Assembly (NCBI GenBank): GCA_024404245.1
Contig: JAKSQH010000004.1
Span: 1-57,747 of the forward strand
Source of the DNA: Clostridia bacterium
Lineage (GTDB): Bacteria > Bacillota > Clostridia > Christensenellales > Aristaeellaceae
Length of the DNA: 57,747 nucleotides
Direction: 5' to 3'
Below the pieces are notes generated by a model. It worked only from the letters and a program-made list of their open reading frames with translations. It did not search any database and had not been told where the DNA came from. Both the position numbers and the translations under genes were made by a program. How positions within the stretch are numbered: the stretch's first letter is position 1; each line of letters opens with the position of its first letter. Shown piece by piece: positions 8,234 to 17,134 of this stretch.

Positions 8234-8671
8234 GTGGTACGCGAAATCAGGGAAGACGAACTGAATGACCTGCTGGAGCTGTATCTGGATCTTCATGAGG
8301 ATAACGTACCGGAGATGACGGAGCATCTGCGCGGCGTATGGGAAACAATTCTGAATGACACGAACCACCATATTATTGTGGCGGAAGAGGACGGACGGCT
8401 TGTATCGTCCTGCGTATGTGTGATTATTCCGAACCTGACGCGTGGGATACGTCCGTACGCGTTCATTGAGAACGTTGTGACAGCCACGGCGTACCGCGGA
8501 AGAGGACTGGCCGGCGCGTGCCTTGCTTACGCGAAGGAGATCGCGGTGAGGGAAAACTGCTACAAAATGATGCTGCTGACAGGCTCCAGGCAGGAATCGA
8601 CACACCGGTTCTATCAGCGTGCCGGATACAACGGCACTGACAAGACCGCGTATGTTCAGTGGCTGGATTGA
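8234..8671 (+). CDS. GNAT family N-acetyltransferase
   Basis: A single-domain GNAT of about 145 residues. The acetyl-CoA loop is YRGRGLAGACL and the C-terminal strand motif is FYQRAGY. The GTG at 8234 was chosen because GGGGTG sits six bases before it; an upstream GTG at 8225 is possible. It follows the ABC exporter by 21 bp and is probably the last gene of that transcript. Substrate unknown. Confidence 0.8.
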   Translation: MVREIREDELNDLLELYLDLHEDNVPEMTEHLRGVWETILNDTNHHIIVAEEDGRLVSSCVCVIIPNLTRGIRPYAFIENVVTATAYRGRGLAGACLAYAKEIAVRENCYKMMLLTGSRQESTHRFYQRAGYNGTDKTAYVQWLD

Positions 8672-8680
8672 AAACAATAC

Positions 8681-8709
8681 TTGACAGCACGGGGCCGCGC
8701 GTGTATCTT
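8681..8709 (+). promoter_or_regulatory. sigma-A promoter of the PfkB kinase gene
   Basis: TTGACA (8681-8686), a 17-bp spacer and TATCTT (8704-8709) lie just after the GNAT stop. The predicted transcript starts near 8716, leaving a short leader to the ATG at 8743. This also argues against the longer upstream reading frame for the kinase. Confidence 0.7.
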
Positions 8710-8742
8710 AGTGACATTATTCAGGAACAGGAGGTGCCCGGT

Positions 8743-9642
8743 ATGGTGCAGGCGTATCTTTTCGGACAGGTGCTCGGAACTCATTCCTTCTATCTGCGGG
8801 ACGGTTTCCCGGTGGAAGATGAGTATTCCGAGCTTGCCAATACCTACTTCCTGCCGGGCGGCGAAACCGGCTCCGCGGCTACGGTCCTTTCATCGCTCGG
8901 CGTGAGCGTGAAGATGGACGGTACCCATATCGGGACTGAAGTTGCGCCTATGCTGCGCGCTTTCTACGCGGACAAGACCGTAGACCTGTCTTCCATGTAT
9001 TTTGATCCGGACTGGCAGGGCCTGATGGATTATGTGCTGGTATCCGGACTCAGCCGTACGCCGATGGGCACCTTCCGGCAACTGTATGAACTCGGTATCA
9101 AACGCTGGAATATGCCGCGTGAGGCGGATATCGCCGAAGCGGACGCTGTGGCAATCGATCCCTTTTTTCAGGAGGAGACGCAGGCCGCGGCGGAAATGTG
9201 CGTAAAGCACGGCAAACCGTATGTGACAATCGACTGCGCGCATGATACATATCTGCACCGCCATGCCGCGGTGAATGTCGTGTCAAAGGAATGCCTCGGA
9301 AACGACTACCGCGGTGTATCCAAAGAGGAAGCGGCGGAACTGCTGAAAGAACATTCCGACGGCCTGACGATCGTGACCACCGGCGCGAATGATATGCTCT
9401 ACGGCAGAAAAGGGCAGGAACTGAAACGCATGAAGCCTTTTTCAGTGGAGGTACGCAGCACACTGGGCGCCGGGGACACCTTCAAGGCCGGCTGCGTATA
9501 CGGCCTGCTGCACGGGATGGACGATGATGAACTGGTTCGCTTCGCGAGCGCGTGTTCCGCGGTCGCGATCACACGATATCCGCTGCCGCTGTATCCTCCG
9601 AAGCCTGAGGAAGTCGCGGCACTGATCGGTCGCGGCGTGTAA
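8743..9642 (+). CDS. PfkB-family carbohydrate kinase
   Basis: A 299-residue ATP-dependent sugar or nucleoside kinase of the ribokinase/PfkB fold. The N-terminal substrate motif appears as GGETGSAATVLSSLG. The C-terminal signature STLGAGDTFKAGC supplies the anion hole and the catalytic base Asp245. AGGAGGTG sits six bases before the ATG at 8743, and a strong promoter lies directly upstream, so the frame continuing upstream from 8743 is not used. No sugar operon surrounds it, so the substrate stays open. Confidence 0.85.
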   Translation: MVQAYLFGQVLGTHSFYLRDGFPVEDEYSELANTYFLPGGETGSAATVLSSLGVSVKMDGTHIGTEVAPMLRAFYADKTVDLSSMYFDPDWQGLMDYVLVSGLSRTPMGTFRQLYELGIKRWNMPREADIAEADAVAIDPFFQEETQAAAEMCVKHGKPYVTIDCAHDTYLHRHAAVNVVSKECLGNDYRGVSKEEAAELLKEHSDGLTIVTTGANDMLYGRKGQELKRMKPFSVEVRSTLGAGDTFKAGCVYGLLHGMDDDELVRFASACSAVAITRYPLPLYPPKPEEVAALIGRGV

Positions 9643-9779
9643 GCGGCGGAAATACAGCGGCGTAAGGTTATATCTTCATAAAGGATCAGATCAGACAAAC
9701 GCATCAGAACACAAGAAGCCTGTTTTCACTGAAGACAGACTGCTGTTACTTTACGTATCATTCGGGAGGAAAACGAAAG

Positions 9780-10250
9780 ATGATCAGACTTGCTGTTATG
9801 GAAGATATGGAACGTGTGAACGAACTGCGGAAGATCGTGAATGACCTTCATGTACAGGGCCGGCCCGATATTTTCAAACCCGGTTTCGGTGAGGAAGTAC
9901 GCGCGTACGCGATGAACTATCTTGTATGGGAAAATAACGATATTCTGCTCTGTGAGCGTGACGGTGTTATCTGCGGTTTCGCGATGGTGGATTATATTGA
10001 TAAGCCGGAGAATCCGTACAATCTGGCGAGGAGGATTTATCACATAGCTGAGATCTGTGTGGATCCCGCGTACCGCAGGCAGGGTGTCGGCCGCGAAATG
10101 ATGGCTTATATGGAAGCGGACGCGAAAAAACGCGGGTTTGACCGGATTGAGCTGGATATGTGGGAATTCAATGATGCACTGAGCTTCTACGAAGCAATAG
10201 GATTCCGCACTTACAGGAGGTATATGGAATATGTATTTGAAGATGATTGA
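9780..10250 (+). CDS. GNAT family N-acetyltransferase
   Basis: A 156-residue GNAT with a clear acetyl-CoA loop (YRRQGVGREMM) and the family's C-terminal FYEAIGF motif. GGGAGG precedes the ATG. It overlaps the following tandem-GNAT gene by 20 bp, so the two are translated together. The 137-bp gap before it shows no convincing terminator or hairpin. Substrate unknown; a small-molecule amine or a protein N-terminus are both possible. Confidence 0.85.
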   Translation: MIRLAVMEDMERVNELRKIVNDLHVQGRPDIFKPGFGEEVRAYAMNYLVWENNDILLCERDGVICGFAMVDYIDKPENPYNLARRIYHIAEICVDPAYRRQGVGREMMAYMEADAKKRGFDRIELDMWEFNDALSFYEAIGFRTYRRYMEYVFEDD

Positions 10251-11253
10251 TGAAAATGATACGGATAAGGTATGGGCGTATCTGACCTCGATTCCCGAAG
10301 ATGAGAACGGGTTTATCAATAACTGTACCGGAATGCCGCGGGAGGGTTTTGAAGAGTACATCGCGAAAATGATCGCTTTTCGTGAAGGAAAGGGACTGCC
10401 GGAAGGATATGTTCCGGAGACATTCTACATTCTGTGGGACGATGAAGGTACGCCGGTCGGCCAGTTTCGCCTGCGGCACTGGCTGTGCGAAAGTCTGCGT
10501 ACCGGCGCCGGTCATATCGGCTACAGTATCCGGGACGGATACCGCGGCAGGGGATACGGCACGGAGGGGCTGCGGCTGCTGCTGAAGGAGGCGGAAAACC
10601 TGATTCCGGAGCCTGAAGCGTATCTGCGCGTGAACAAGAGCAATCCGGCATCCCTGAAGGTCATGCTGCACAACGGCGCGAGAATCGCGGGGGAGGATGA
10701 GGAACACTATCTGACCCGGATTCCTTTGCGCACCGGTGACCGCGAAACGCTCTTCTCGTCGGACCGGATTGACTATGTGCGCCTGACGCCGGAACTGACG
10801 GATGATTATATGACCATGGTGAATGACGCGGAAACGAGTATGGGTATCCGCAACGCGGCGGTAACCACAACACGGAATGAGGAAATGCTGTGGGTTGCCG
10901 GACAGCGGGCGAAGACGGATACGCTTTTTTCCATGCTGGAGAAGGGAACCGGCAGGTTCATCGGTAACATTGAGCTGTTCGACAAGGAGGAAAAACACGC
11001 CACGCTGGGGATCTGCCTGACGCCGGAAATGCAGAACAGGCATTTCGGGACCGAATCCATACAGGCGATACTGGATTACGGCTTCAGGCGATTCGGATAT
11101 GATGAAATCCTGCTGGATGTGTTTTCAACCAATCAGCGCGCGCTGCACTGCTATGATAAGATCGGTTTTGTGAAGACCGGTGAAACGCCGATGACCGCGC
11201 CGGACGGAAGCCCGATGACGGAGATTCATATGGCATTCAGGAGAAAAGCATAA
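10231..11253 (+). CDS. tandem GNAT acetyltransferase (two domains fused)
   Basis: A 340-residue protein with two GNAT domains in one chain. Domain 1 (about 1-165) has a perfect loop, YRGRGYGTEGL, and a conserved VNKSNPAS strand. Domain 2 (about 175-340) is RimJ/RimL-like, with NRHFGTESI as its loop and VFSTNQRALHCYDKIGF. AGGAGG lies ten bases before the ATG. The second loop lacks the usual Arg/Gln-x-x-Gly-x-Gly spacing quality of the first, so the two halves may differ in activity. Confidence 0.85.
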   Translation: MYLKMIDENDTDKVWAYLTSIPEDENGFINNCTGMPREGFEEYIAKMIAFREGKGLPEGYVPETFYILWDDEGTPVGQFRLRHWLCESLRTGAGHIGYSIRDGYRGRGYGTEGLRLLLKEAENLIPEPEAYLRVNKSNPASLKVMLHNGARIAGEDEEHYLTRIPLRTGDRETLFSSDRIDYVRLTPELTDDYMTMVNDAETSMGIRNAAVTTTRNEEMLWVAGQRAKTDTLFSMLEKGTGRFIGNIELFDKEEKHATLGICLTPEMQNRHFGTESIQAILDYGFRRFGYDEILLDVFSTNQRALHCYDKIGFVKTGETPMTAPDGSPMTEIHMAFRRKA

Positions 11254-11285
11254 CCGTGAAGAACCTGAAAATGTGAAGGGAATGT

Positions 11286-12653
11286 TTGACTGTGCATAAG
11301 CCTTTTGATGAAATGACGCTGCAGGAGCTAGTCACCGGCGGAGGGTATGACTGTGAATGCGGCAGACATCATGCCTGCGCGATGAAGTATCTGAACATCG
11401 GCCCCGGCATACTGAATGAGGTGCCGGAGATGCTGAAGGCGGCCGGAAGCCGGAAGCCGTTCATCCTGTATGACAGAAACACATATGAGGCTGCCGGCCG
11501 CAGCGTACTGGCGATTCTGGAAGGTGCCGGGATACCGTATTCCGCGTGGGAGATCCCGGAACGGGACGGCAAAAGAATCGCTCCGGCTGAGTGGGAACTC
11601 GGCAGCTGTGTTTTTCATTTTGATCCTTCCTGCGATCTGATTCTCGGTGTCGGCAGCGGCGTGATCAATGATCTGTGCAAGTGTCTCGGAAAAACGGCCG
11701 GGCTTGATACGGCCATTATCGGAACGGCCCCCTCAATGGATGGGTACGCGTCCGATTCCGGCTCAATGGAAGTAAACGGTATCAAGGTATCCGTTTACTG
11801 CAAGGCGCCTGTTGCCATATTGCTGGATACGGAAATCCTGGCACAGGCACCCGCGCGGATGCTGGTGGCCGGATTCGGCGATATGATCGCCAAGTATATC
11901 GCGATCTGCGAGTGGCGCGTATCGGCCATGGTGACGGGGGAACACTACTGCGAAGGCATTGCCGGCATGATGCGCGCGGCGGTGAACAGGATCATGAAGG
12001 CCGCGGACGGCATTCCGTCACGTGATCCGGAAGCCATACGGTATATCGCGGAAGGCCTGGTTATCTCCGGTATCGCGATGGCGTACCTGGGCAACTCACG
12101 CCCCGCGTCCGGTCTGGAACACTATTTTTCCCATGTGTGGGAGATGATGGCGATGGAGCGGCATAAGCCCTACGACCTGCACGGAATCCAGGTCGGCATC
12201 GGTACGGTGCTGACGCTGGAGCTGTACCGGGAAATCAAGAAAATCACGCTGGACAGATCCGCGCTCGAAACGGCGATCCAGGCGTTTGATGAGCGGGAAT
12301 GGCTTGAAAATACACGGCGGATTTTCGGAAGCTGCGCGGATGAGATTGTTGGCATTACGGAAAGCGCCGGGTTGAACAGCACCGAAAAGCGCAGAGCGCA
12401 TTTTGACATACTGGAAAAGAACTGGGGCGAGGTGCTGCGGATTATCGCGGAGGAACTGCCGGAACCGGATGAAATCGCGGCGGCTGCCCGTACTACGGGC
12501 ATGCTGACGCGCCCGGAAGAGATCGGGATCGGGCGGGAGGATACCGTGATGGCTTTTATCGGCTCCAGAAATCTGCGGAACAAATACCTGACGTCCACCC
12601 TGATCTGGGATCTGGGACTGACGGAGCGGTTTGCCGGCCTGACAGGACAGTGA
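11286..12653 (+). CDS. sn-glycerol-1-phosphate dehydrogenase (EgsA/AraM family)
   Basis: A 455-residue NAD(P)H-dependent dehydrogenase reducing dihydroxyacetone phosphate to glycerol-1-phosphate. The nucleotide loop GVGSGVINDLCK lies near residue 120 and GTAPSMDGYASDSGS follows. Metal ligands are expected at the Asp of the catalytic helix and the His residues of HYFSHVWEM and DLHGIQVG. A TTG start with AAGGGA upstream was chosen. In Bacillus subtilis AraM makes G1P for heptaprenylglyceryl lipid; an analogous role here is inference. A strong terminator follows at once. Confidence 0.85.
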   Translation: MTVHKPFDEMTLQELVTGGGYDCECGRHHACAMKYLNIGPGILNEVPEMLKAAGSRKPFILYDRNTYEAAGRSVLAILEGAGIPYSAWEIPERDGKRIAPAEWELGSCVFHFDPSCDLILGVGSGVINDLCKCLGKTAGLDTAIIGTAPSMDGYASDSGSMEVNGIKVSVYCKAPVAILLDTEILAQAPARMLVAGFGDMIAKYIAICEWRVSAMVTGEHYCEGIAGMMRAAVNRIMKAADGIPSRDPEAIRYIAEGLVISGIAMAYLGNSRPASGLEHYFSHVWEMMAMERHKPYDLHGIQVGIGTVLTLELYREIKKITLDRSALETAIQAFDEREWLENTRRIFGSCADEIVGITESAGLNSTEKRRAHFDILEKNWGEVLRIIAEELPEPDEIAAAARTTGMLTRPEEIGIGREDTVMAFIGSRNLRNKYLTSTLIWDLGLTERFAGLTGQ

Positions 12654-12659
12654 TAAAAA

Positions 12660-12691
12660 AACAGCCGGGGTTCATTGAACCGCCGGCTGTT
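12660..12691. terminator. bidirectional terminator between convergent genes
   Basis: AACAGCCGG (12660-12668) pairs with CCGGCTGTT (12683-12691). The loop contains a further GGTTC/GAACC pair. A-rich and T-rich flanks serve both strands. The hairpin overlaps the last codons of the MATE gene. Confidence 0.85.
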
Positions 12692-14054
12692 TTCTTTCAA
12701 GACCGTGTATCCAGTCACTTTTCAGCAGCACCAGCAGAAATACGATTGTGCTCAGCGACCAGGTGATCGGGTAGCACAGCGCGATGGCGCGGTACTCGGA
12801 CCACACGCGGACGATCAGCGTGACATAGACCGTACGGACAACGCACCAGAAACTGAGCATTGTCGCCATCGGGATGAATGCTTTTCCGCATCCGCGGAGC
12901 ACACCGGCCGCGCAGTGGCTGAATGCCAGCAGGAAGAAGAACAGTGTGGTTGTGCGCGCGTGAATCGTGCCGTAGCGGATTGCCACGGCGTTATCCGTGA
13001 ACAGACCGATGATCTGCGGGGCGAAGATATTCAGCAGTACACCGATCAGCTCGGCACAGATCATGCCGCAAAGGATGCCGAAAACCGCGCAGCGTTTCGC
13101 CCGCGCGTATTCTTTTGCCCCGAGGTTCTGGCTGACAAAGGTCGGAAGAGACATGCTCATACAGTTGACCGGCAGGAACACGAAACCCTCCACCTTGGAA
13201 TAGGCGCCCTGACCGGCGATCACGAGTCCGCTTCCGGCCTCGTACATCTGGTCGAACATATTGATGTTCCCCTGAACGACCATATTGCCGATACTGATGA
13301 CCGAATTCTGAATGCCCGTGGGAATGCCCTGCATGAGGATTTCACGGATCATTTGTCCGTCAGGCTTCAGGTACTTCAGCTGCAGACGGCTGTCATCCCG
13401 CGCGTGGATCAGGCGGATGACGCACAAAACGCTGCTCATGACCTGCGCGATGACTGTGGCAATGGCCGCGCCTGCCGTGCCCATATGGAAAACCGCTACA
13501 AAAAGCAGGTCCAGCGCGATGTTGGTAAGGCTGGAGATAATCAGGTAATACAGCGGATGCGTACTGTCACCCAGAGAACGCATAACGGACATGCACGTAT
13601 TATACATGATCACGCCGGCGATGCCCGCGAAGTAAATGGACAGATAGGTCCGGCTGTCCGGAAGCACGGACACGGGGGTGTTCATCAAAAGCAGAATGGA
13701 CGGTGTGAAAACGAGCCCGAGAACCGTGGCGACGGCAGAAAAGATGATCGCGAGCAGGATGTTGTTGTGTACGGCGGCGCGTACCCGCTCACTGTTGCGC
13801 ATGCCGACATATTTCGAGATGACCACGCCGCCACCGATCGCGGTGCCGTTGAAAAAGCCGACGATCAGAAAAACAAGGCTTCCCGTTGAGGTAACGGCTG
13901 CCAGTGCCGTGTCACTGCCGAAATTTCCGAGCACCCACGCGTCAGCGGTATTATACAGCTGCTGCAGAACGAGACCGAACAATAGCGGCGCCGCGAACCT
14001 GAGCAGTCCGCGGCCGACCGGCCCTTTTGTCAGATCCATCGCGGCAGATTTCAT
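12672..14054 (-). CDS. MATE family efflux transporter
   Basis: A 460-residue membrane protein with twelve predicted helices in two halves of six, matching the MATE (NorM/DinF-like) length and pattern. Typical stretches are the early FAAPLLFGLVLQQLYN and the VMRSLGDSTHPL helix. It should export drugs or metabolites using a Na+ or H+ gradient. AAGGGAG precedes the ATG. The stop codon lies inside the shared terminator hairpin. The gene stands alone on its strand. Confidence 0.9.
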   Translation of the reverse strand: MKSAAMDLTKGPVGRGLLRFAAPLLFGLVLQQLYNTADAWVLGNFGSDTALAAVTSTGSLVFLIVGFFNGTAIGGGVVISKYVGMRNSERVRAAVHNNILLAIIFSAVATVLGLVFTPSILLLMNTPVSVLPDSRTYLSIYFAGIAGVIMYNTCMSVMRSLGDSTHPLYYLIISSLTNIALDLLFVAVFHMGTAGAAIATVIAQVMSSVLCVIRLIHARDDSRLQLKYLKPDGQMIREILMQGIPTGIQNSVISIGNMVVQGNINMFDQMYEAGSGLVIAGQGAYSKVEGFVFLPVNCMSMSLPTFVSQNLGAKEYARAKRCAVFGILCGMICAELIGVLLNIFAPQIIGLFTDNAVAIRYGTIHARTTTLFFFLLAFSHCAAGVLRGCGKAFIPMATMLSFWCVVRTVYVTLIVRVWSEYRAIALCYPITWSLSTIVFLLVLLKSDWIHGLERKQPAVQ

Positions 14055-14122
14055 GCGCCCGTCTCCCTTACTGTGATTGTCCGTGGCAGTATATCACAAG
14101 CCGGCTCTTTTCGCAAACCGAA

Positions 14123-14147
14123 CCGGCCGTGAAAACGTGACGGCCGG
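14123..14147. other. hairpin in intergenic region
   Basis: CCGGCCGT and ACGGCCGG (8 bp) flank a 9-base loop between the MATE start and the cystatin-like gene end. No T-run follows. It may be part of the terminating structure for the upstream minus-strand gene or an operator. Confidence 0.35.
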
Positions 14148-14180
14148 CATACCGTAACGTGTCCCCGAAGACGCGAAACT

Positions 14181-14204
14181 CCGGCAGCCTGTGACGGCTG
14201 CCGG
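14181..14204 (-). terminator. hairpin downstream of the cystatin-like gene
   Basis: A perfect 9-bp stem, CCGGCAGCC and GGCTGCCGG, with loop TGTGAC. It lies 45 bp beyond the stop of the minus-strand secreted protein. The T-tract is weak, so termination may be incomplete. Confidence 0.5.
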
Positions 14205-14249
14205 AGAGATTAACCGGCGGTATTGTTATTCGGAAAACTGCCGGACAGA

Positions 14250-15002
14250 TTATTCCGCGATATAGTCCCATACGAACACACAGTCCGCGCCGGCGTTCTC
14301 TTTGCTGTCATTCCAGAGAACGGAACCGTCTTCCGCGAATGTGAGCGTACCTTCACCGTCCGTGTAGACGGAGGTTACGGTTTCATTGCCGGCTTCGTCG
14401 TAGGTGCAGATCCGCTTTTCACAGCCGGTATAGGTGACTGTGAGCGTGTCCGGGTCGACAGTGCCGCGGAAAAGCCATTCCACCGTTTCTAAAGCGCTGT
14501 TGGCCCACATGATGATCACATCCGCCTGATCATCGCCCAGTGCCGCGATGTTCATGGTCGCGCGCTGACTGGTTTTATCGCTGTAGAAGCCGATGATGTT
14601 CATCGCGGGGTTCTGTCCGGCTGCTTCTTCTTCATCCGCGAGCGGGGAGACACCGATATTGAGTGTCTGAACATCCAGCAGCTCGGCGGAACCGTCCAGC
14701 GCGGCGTAAATGTAAACCAGAGCATAGAAGGTATCCTGTTCGGGAGTGACCATTGTGGCTTTGCACAGCAGGCAGTAATTGAGGCCTGCGACAACCTGCG
14801 TTCCCAGCAGTGCGACCGGTTCATAGCTGACGCCGGTGAAATCCTCAAAGGCCTTGTCGAACGCTTTACGCGCGTCAGCCGTTACAGCGGTGTCTTCCGG
14901 AGACATCCACCCGCCGGCAAGGAAAGGCGCTTCTTCCGCGAAAACTGAGACACAGGACAGGGCGAGTACGAGAGCCAGAACCGCACAGATGATTTTCTTC
15001 AT
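14250..15002 (-). CDS. exported protein with cystatin-like domain
   Basis: An exported protein of about 250 residues. A signal peptide (MKKIICAVLALVLALSCVSV, cleavage after FAEE or nearby) is followed by a domain at about residues 25-135. That domain contains GTQVVAGLNYCLLCKATMV, matching the QVVAG inhibitory loop of cystatins, and then a YALVYIYAALDG strand pair. The C-terminal half is unassigned and beta-rich (VTYTGCEKR, GEGTLTFAEDGS). The second ATG is preferred because the first abuts its ribosome site. A cysteine-protease-inhibitor role is possible; some bacterial cystatin folds are not inhibitors. Confidence 0.7.
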   Translation of the reverse strand: MKKIICAVLALVLALSCVSVFAEEAPFLAGGWMSPEDTAVTADARKAFDKAFEDFTGVSYEPVALLGTQVVAGLNYCLLCKATMVTPEQDTFYALVYIYAALDGSAELLDVQTLNIGVSPLADEEEAAGQNPAMNIIGFYSDKTSQRATMNIAALGDDQADVIIMWANSALETVEWLFRGTVDPDTLTVTYTGCEKRICTYDEAGNETVTSVYTDGEGTLTFAEDGSVLWNDSKENAGADCVFVWDYIAE

Positions 15003-15109
15003 TTTGATTTCCATCCTTTCAGTTTATTGTTTCCAACATATCAGACGGAGCACGCGACGTTTTTATTCCGCCTGAATTTTTCGTTGTACGGAACATTTCC
15101 CTTTCCGTG

Positions 15110-15139
15110 AGTATAGAATATCACAAAATTCGTTGTAAA
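15110..15139 (-). promoter_or_regulatory. candidate promoter of the cystatin-like gene
   Basis: On the minus strand TTTACA (15134-15139), an 18-bp spacer and TATACT (15110-15115). It would give a leader of about 100 bases. The 15003-15304 gap otherwise holds a short TCACAT/ATGTGA inverted repeat (15248-15267) and nothing else I can support. Confidence 0.5.
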
Positions 15140-15304
15140 ACCGTTGCAGACAGAAAATCTTTGGTGAATTTTTCGTAAACGGACCGGTATCCCGCGGTAA
15201 CGGGAGTACGGCCTCCGGTGAACGGGAAAATATGGCACGGGGTATATTCACATGGCGGCGAATGTGATAAAATAACCGGGAATCAGCACTGCGAGGAACC
15301 TGAT

Positions 15305-15895
15305 ATGTATTTTATACTTGAACTGCTCGGCACTGTTGCTTTTGCCATCTCCGGCACAATGGTCGGGGTGCAGGCGCACATGGATATGCTGGGGACTACG
15401 GTGCTCGGCCTGACCACCGCTGTGGGCGGCGGCGTGATCCGTGATCTGCTGATCGGGGTAACGCCTCCGGCAGCGTTCCAGCAACCGGTTTACGCGCTGG
15501 TCGCGATCGCGGTATCACTGATCGTGTTCATTCCGCCGATCCGGAAACGGATCAACACGAATGCCATGATTCTGATCCTGATTGACGCGGTCGGGCTCGG
15601 TGTGTTTACGGTGACCGGTGTGAAATCCGGTATAACGTTCACCAACCCGTTCCTGCAGATTTTTCTGGGCGTGGTGACGGGCGTGGGCGGCGGTGTGCTG
15701 CGGGATATGTTCGCCATGCAGAAGCCGGCGATCTTCGTACGCCATTTTTACGCGATTGCCAGCCTGATCGGCGCCGCGGTGTGCTATTTTCTGCTGAGCG
15801 TGAATGACAATGCCGCGATGATTGCCGGCATTTCTGTCATTGTTGTGCTGCGGATTCTCGCGGCTGCCTTCAAATGGCATCTTCCGAAAACCTGA
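15305..15895 (+). CDS. TRIC-like channel / UPF0126 membrane protein (YadS family)
   Basis: A 196-residue membrane protein with about seven helices in two inverted repeats. Each repeat carries the family motif: GGGVIRDLL near residue 41 and GGGVLRDMF near residue 127. Bacterial members resemble trimeric intracellular cation channels; their physiological role is poorly known. GAGGAA precedes the ATG. It is followed closely by nagA, which may be co-transcribed. Confidence 0.85.
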   Translation: MYFILELLGTVAFAISGTMVGVQAHMDMLGTTVLGLTTAVGGGVIRDLLIGVTPPAAFQQPVYALVAIAVSLIVFIPPIRKRINTNAMILILIDAVGLGVFTVTGVKSGITFTNPFLQIFLGVVTGVGGGVLRDMFAMQKPAIFVRHFYAIASLIGAAVCYFLLSVNDNAAMIAGISVIVVLRILAAAFKWHLPKT

Positions 15896-15921
15896 TTGAA
15901 TAAAAAAAGAGGTGGCCCGAT

Positions 15922-17034
15922 ATGAAACTGTACAGGAACGCAAGGCTTTATCTGGACGGAAAATTTACGGAACCGGACTGCGTGTATACGGAAAACGGAA
16001 GAATCGCCGCGATCGGTGAAGCGGATCTGAAAGCCGAGGAAATCATTGATCTGAACGGCGATTATCTGCTGCCTGGGTTTGTGGATGTGCATATCCACGG
16101 CTTCCGCGGACACGATACAATGCGCGGTGAAGCGGATGTGCGGGCTATGAGCCGCGAACTGGCGAAGGAGGGAGTCGCGGCGTTCCTGCCGACAACGATG
16201 AGCGCGTCACCGGAAGCCACGGCGGCCGCGCTGGAAGGTGTGCGTGCCGTGATGCTGAACCCCGAAAAGGACGGCGCGGTTGTTCTCGGCGCGCATATGG
16301 AGGCACCGTTCCTGTCAGCGGGACGGGCCGGCGCGCAGCCTGCCTGTTACTTCGCGGATCCTACAAAGGAAAACTGGGAGAAATATACAGGCGGGTGCGA
16401 GAACATTGTACGCATGGTGACCATGGCGCCGGAAAGAGATAACGCGCTCGCTTTTATCGGATACCTGACCGCGCGCGGGATTACCGTGAGCCTGGGACAT
16501 ACGGACGCCGACGCGGAATGTGTGCATGCCGCGGCCGCCGCGGGCGCCACGCATGTGACGCATACCTTTAACGCGCAGACGCCGGTCAATCACCGTAAAC
16601 CCGGCGTACCCGGCGCGGCGCTTACGGATGACCGGCTGGTTTGTGAGTTTATCGGCGACGGGATCCATCTTCATCCCGATATCGTGCGGCTGCTGATCCG
16701 CTGCAAAGGACGTGACCGCGCCGCCGCGATCACGGACGCCATGGAAGCCGCGGGTATGCCGGACGGCTGCTATGAGCTGGGCGGACAGCAGGTGTTCGCG
16801 AAGGACGGCGCGGCGAGGCTGGCGGACGGAACGCTGGCCGGAAGCACGCTGACGCTGGGCCGCGCGTTGCTGAACCTGATCCGGTTCGGGATCCCCGCGG
16901 AGGACGCGGCGGCAATGGTGACCTGCACACCGGCGCGGTCTGTGGGAAACACAGAATTCGGTGTGATCCGCGTCGGCGCCCCGGCGGTATTCGTACGGCT
17001 GAGCAAAACGCTGGACAGTGTAACGCGTATATGA
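15922..17034 (+). CDS. nagA: N-acetylglucosamine-6-phosphate deacetylase
   Basis: A 370-residue cytoplasmic amidohydrolase that removes acetate from GlcNAc-6-phosphate. Visible landmarks are DVHIHG (metal site), GAHMEAPF (usually HLEGPF), GHTDA, HTFNA, DGIHLHP and the catalytic Asp in ITDAMEAAG. AGAGGTGG precedes the ATG. It would feed the product of the NagE-like PTS at 34.9 kb into central metabolism. No glucosamine-6-phosphate deaminase is visible in the window. Confidence 0.9.
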   Translation: MKLYRNARLYLDGKFTEPDCVYTENGRIAAIGEADLKAEEIIDLNGDYLLPGFVDVHIHGFRGHDTMRGEADVRAMSRELAKEGVAAFLPTTMSASPEATAAALEGVRAVMLNPEKDGAVVLGAHMEAPFLSAGRAGAQPACYFADPTKENWEKYTGGCENIVRMVTMAPERDNALAFIGYLTARGITVSLGHTDADAECVHAAAAAGATHVTHTFNAQTPVNHRKPGVPGAALTDDRLVCEFIGDGIHLHPDIVRLLIRCKGRDRAAAITDAMEAAGMPDGCYELGGQQVFAKDGAARLADGTLAGSTLTLGRALLNLIRFGIPAEDAAAMVTCTPARSVGNTEFGVIRVGAPAVFVRLSKTLDSVTRI

Positions 17035-17037
17035 TGA

Positions 17038-17076
17038 AACAGGCGGAACCGTGAAGACGGCTCCGCCTGTTTTTTC
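17038..17076 (+). terminator. rho-independent terminator after nagA
   Basis: AACAGGCGGA pairs with TCCGCCTGTT and is followed by a run of T. The stem is strong and immediately follows the stop codon. Confidence 0.85.
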
Positions 17077-17134
17077 AGGGCTTCCGGGTGACACGCGTCC
17101 CGGAAACCGAACGGTATAAAGTGAAATGTCATGA

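Noticed and set aside
12675-13889. 404-codon plus frame opposite the MATE gene
   Set aside because: Antisense shadow, Asp/His/Gln-rich; the MATE frame is unmistakable.
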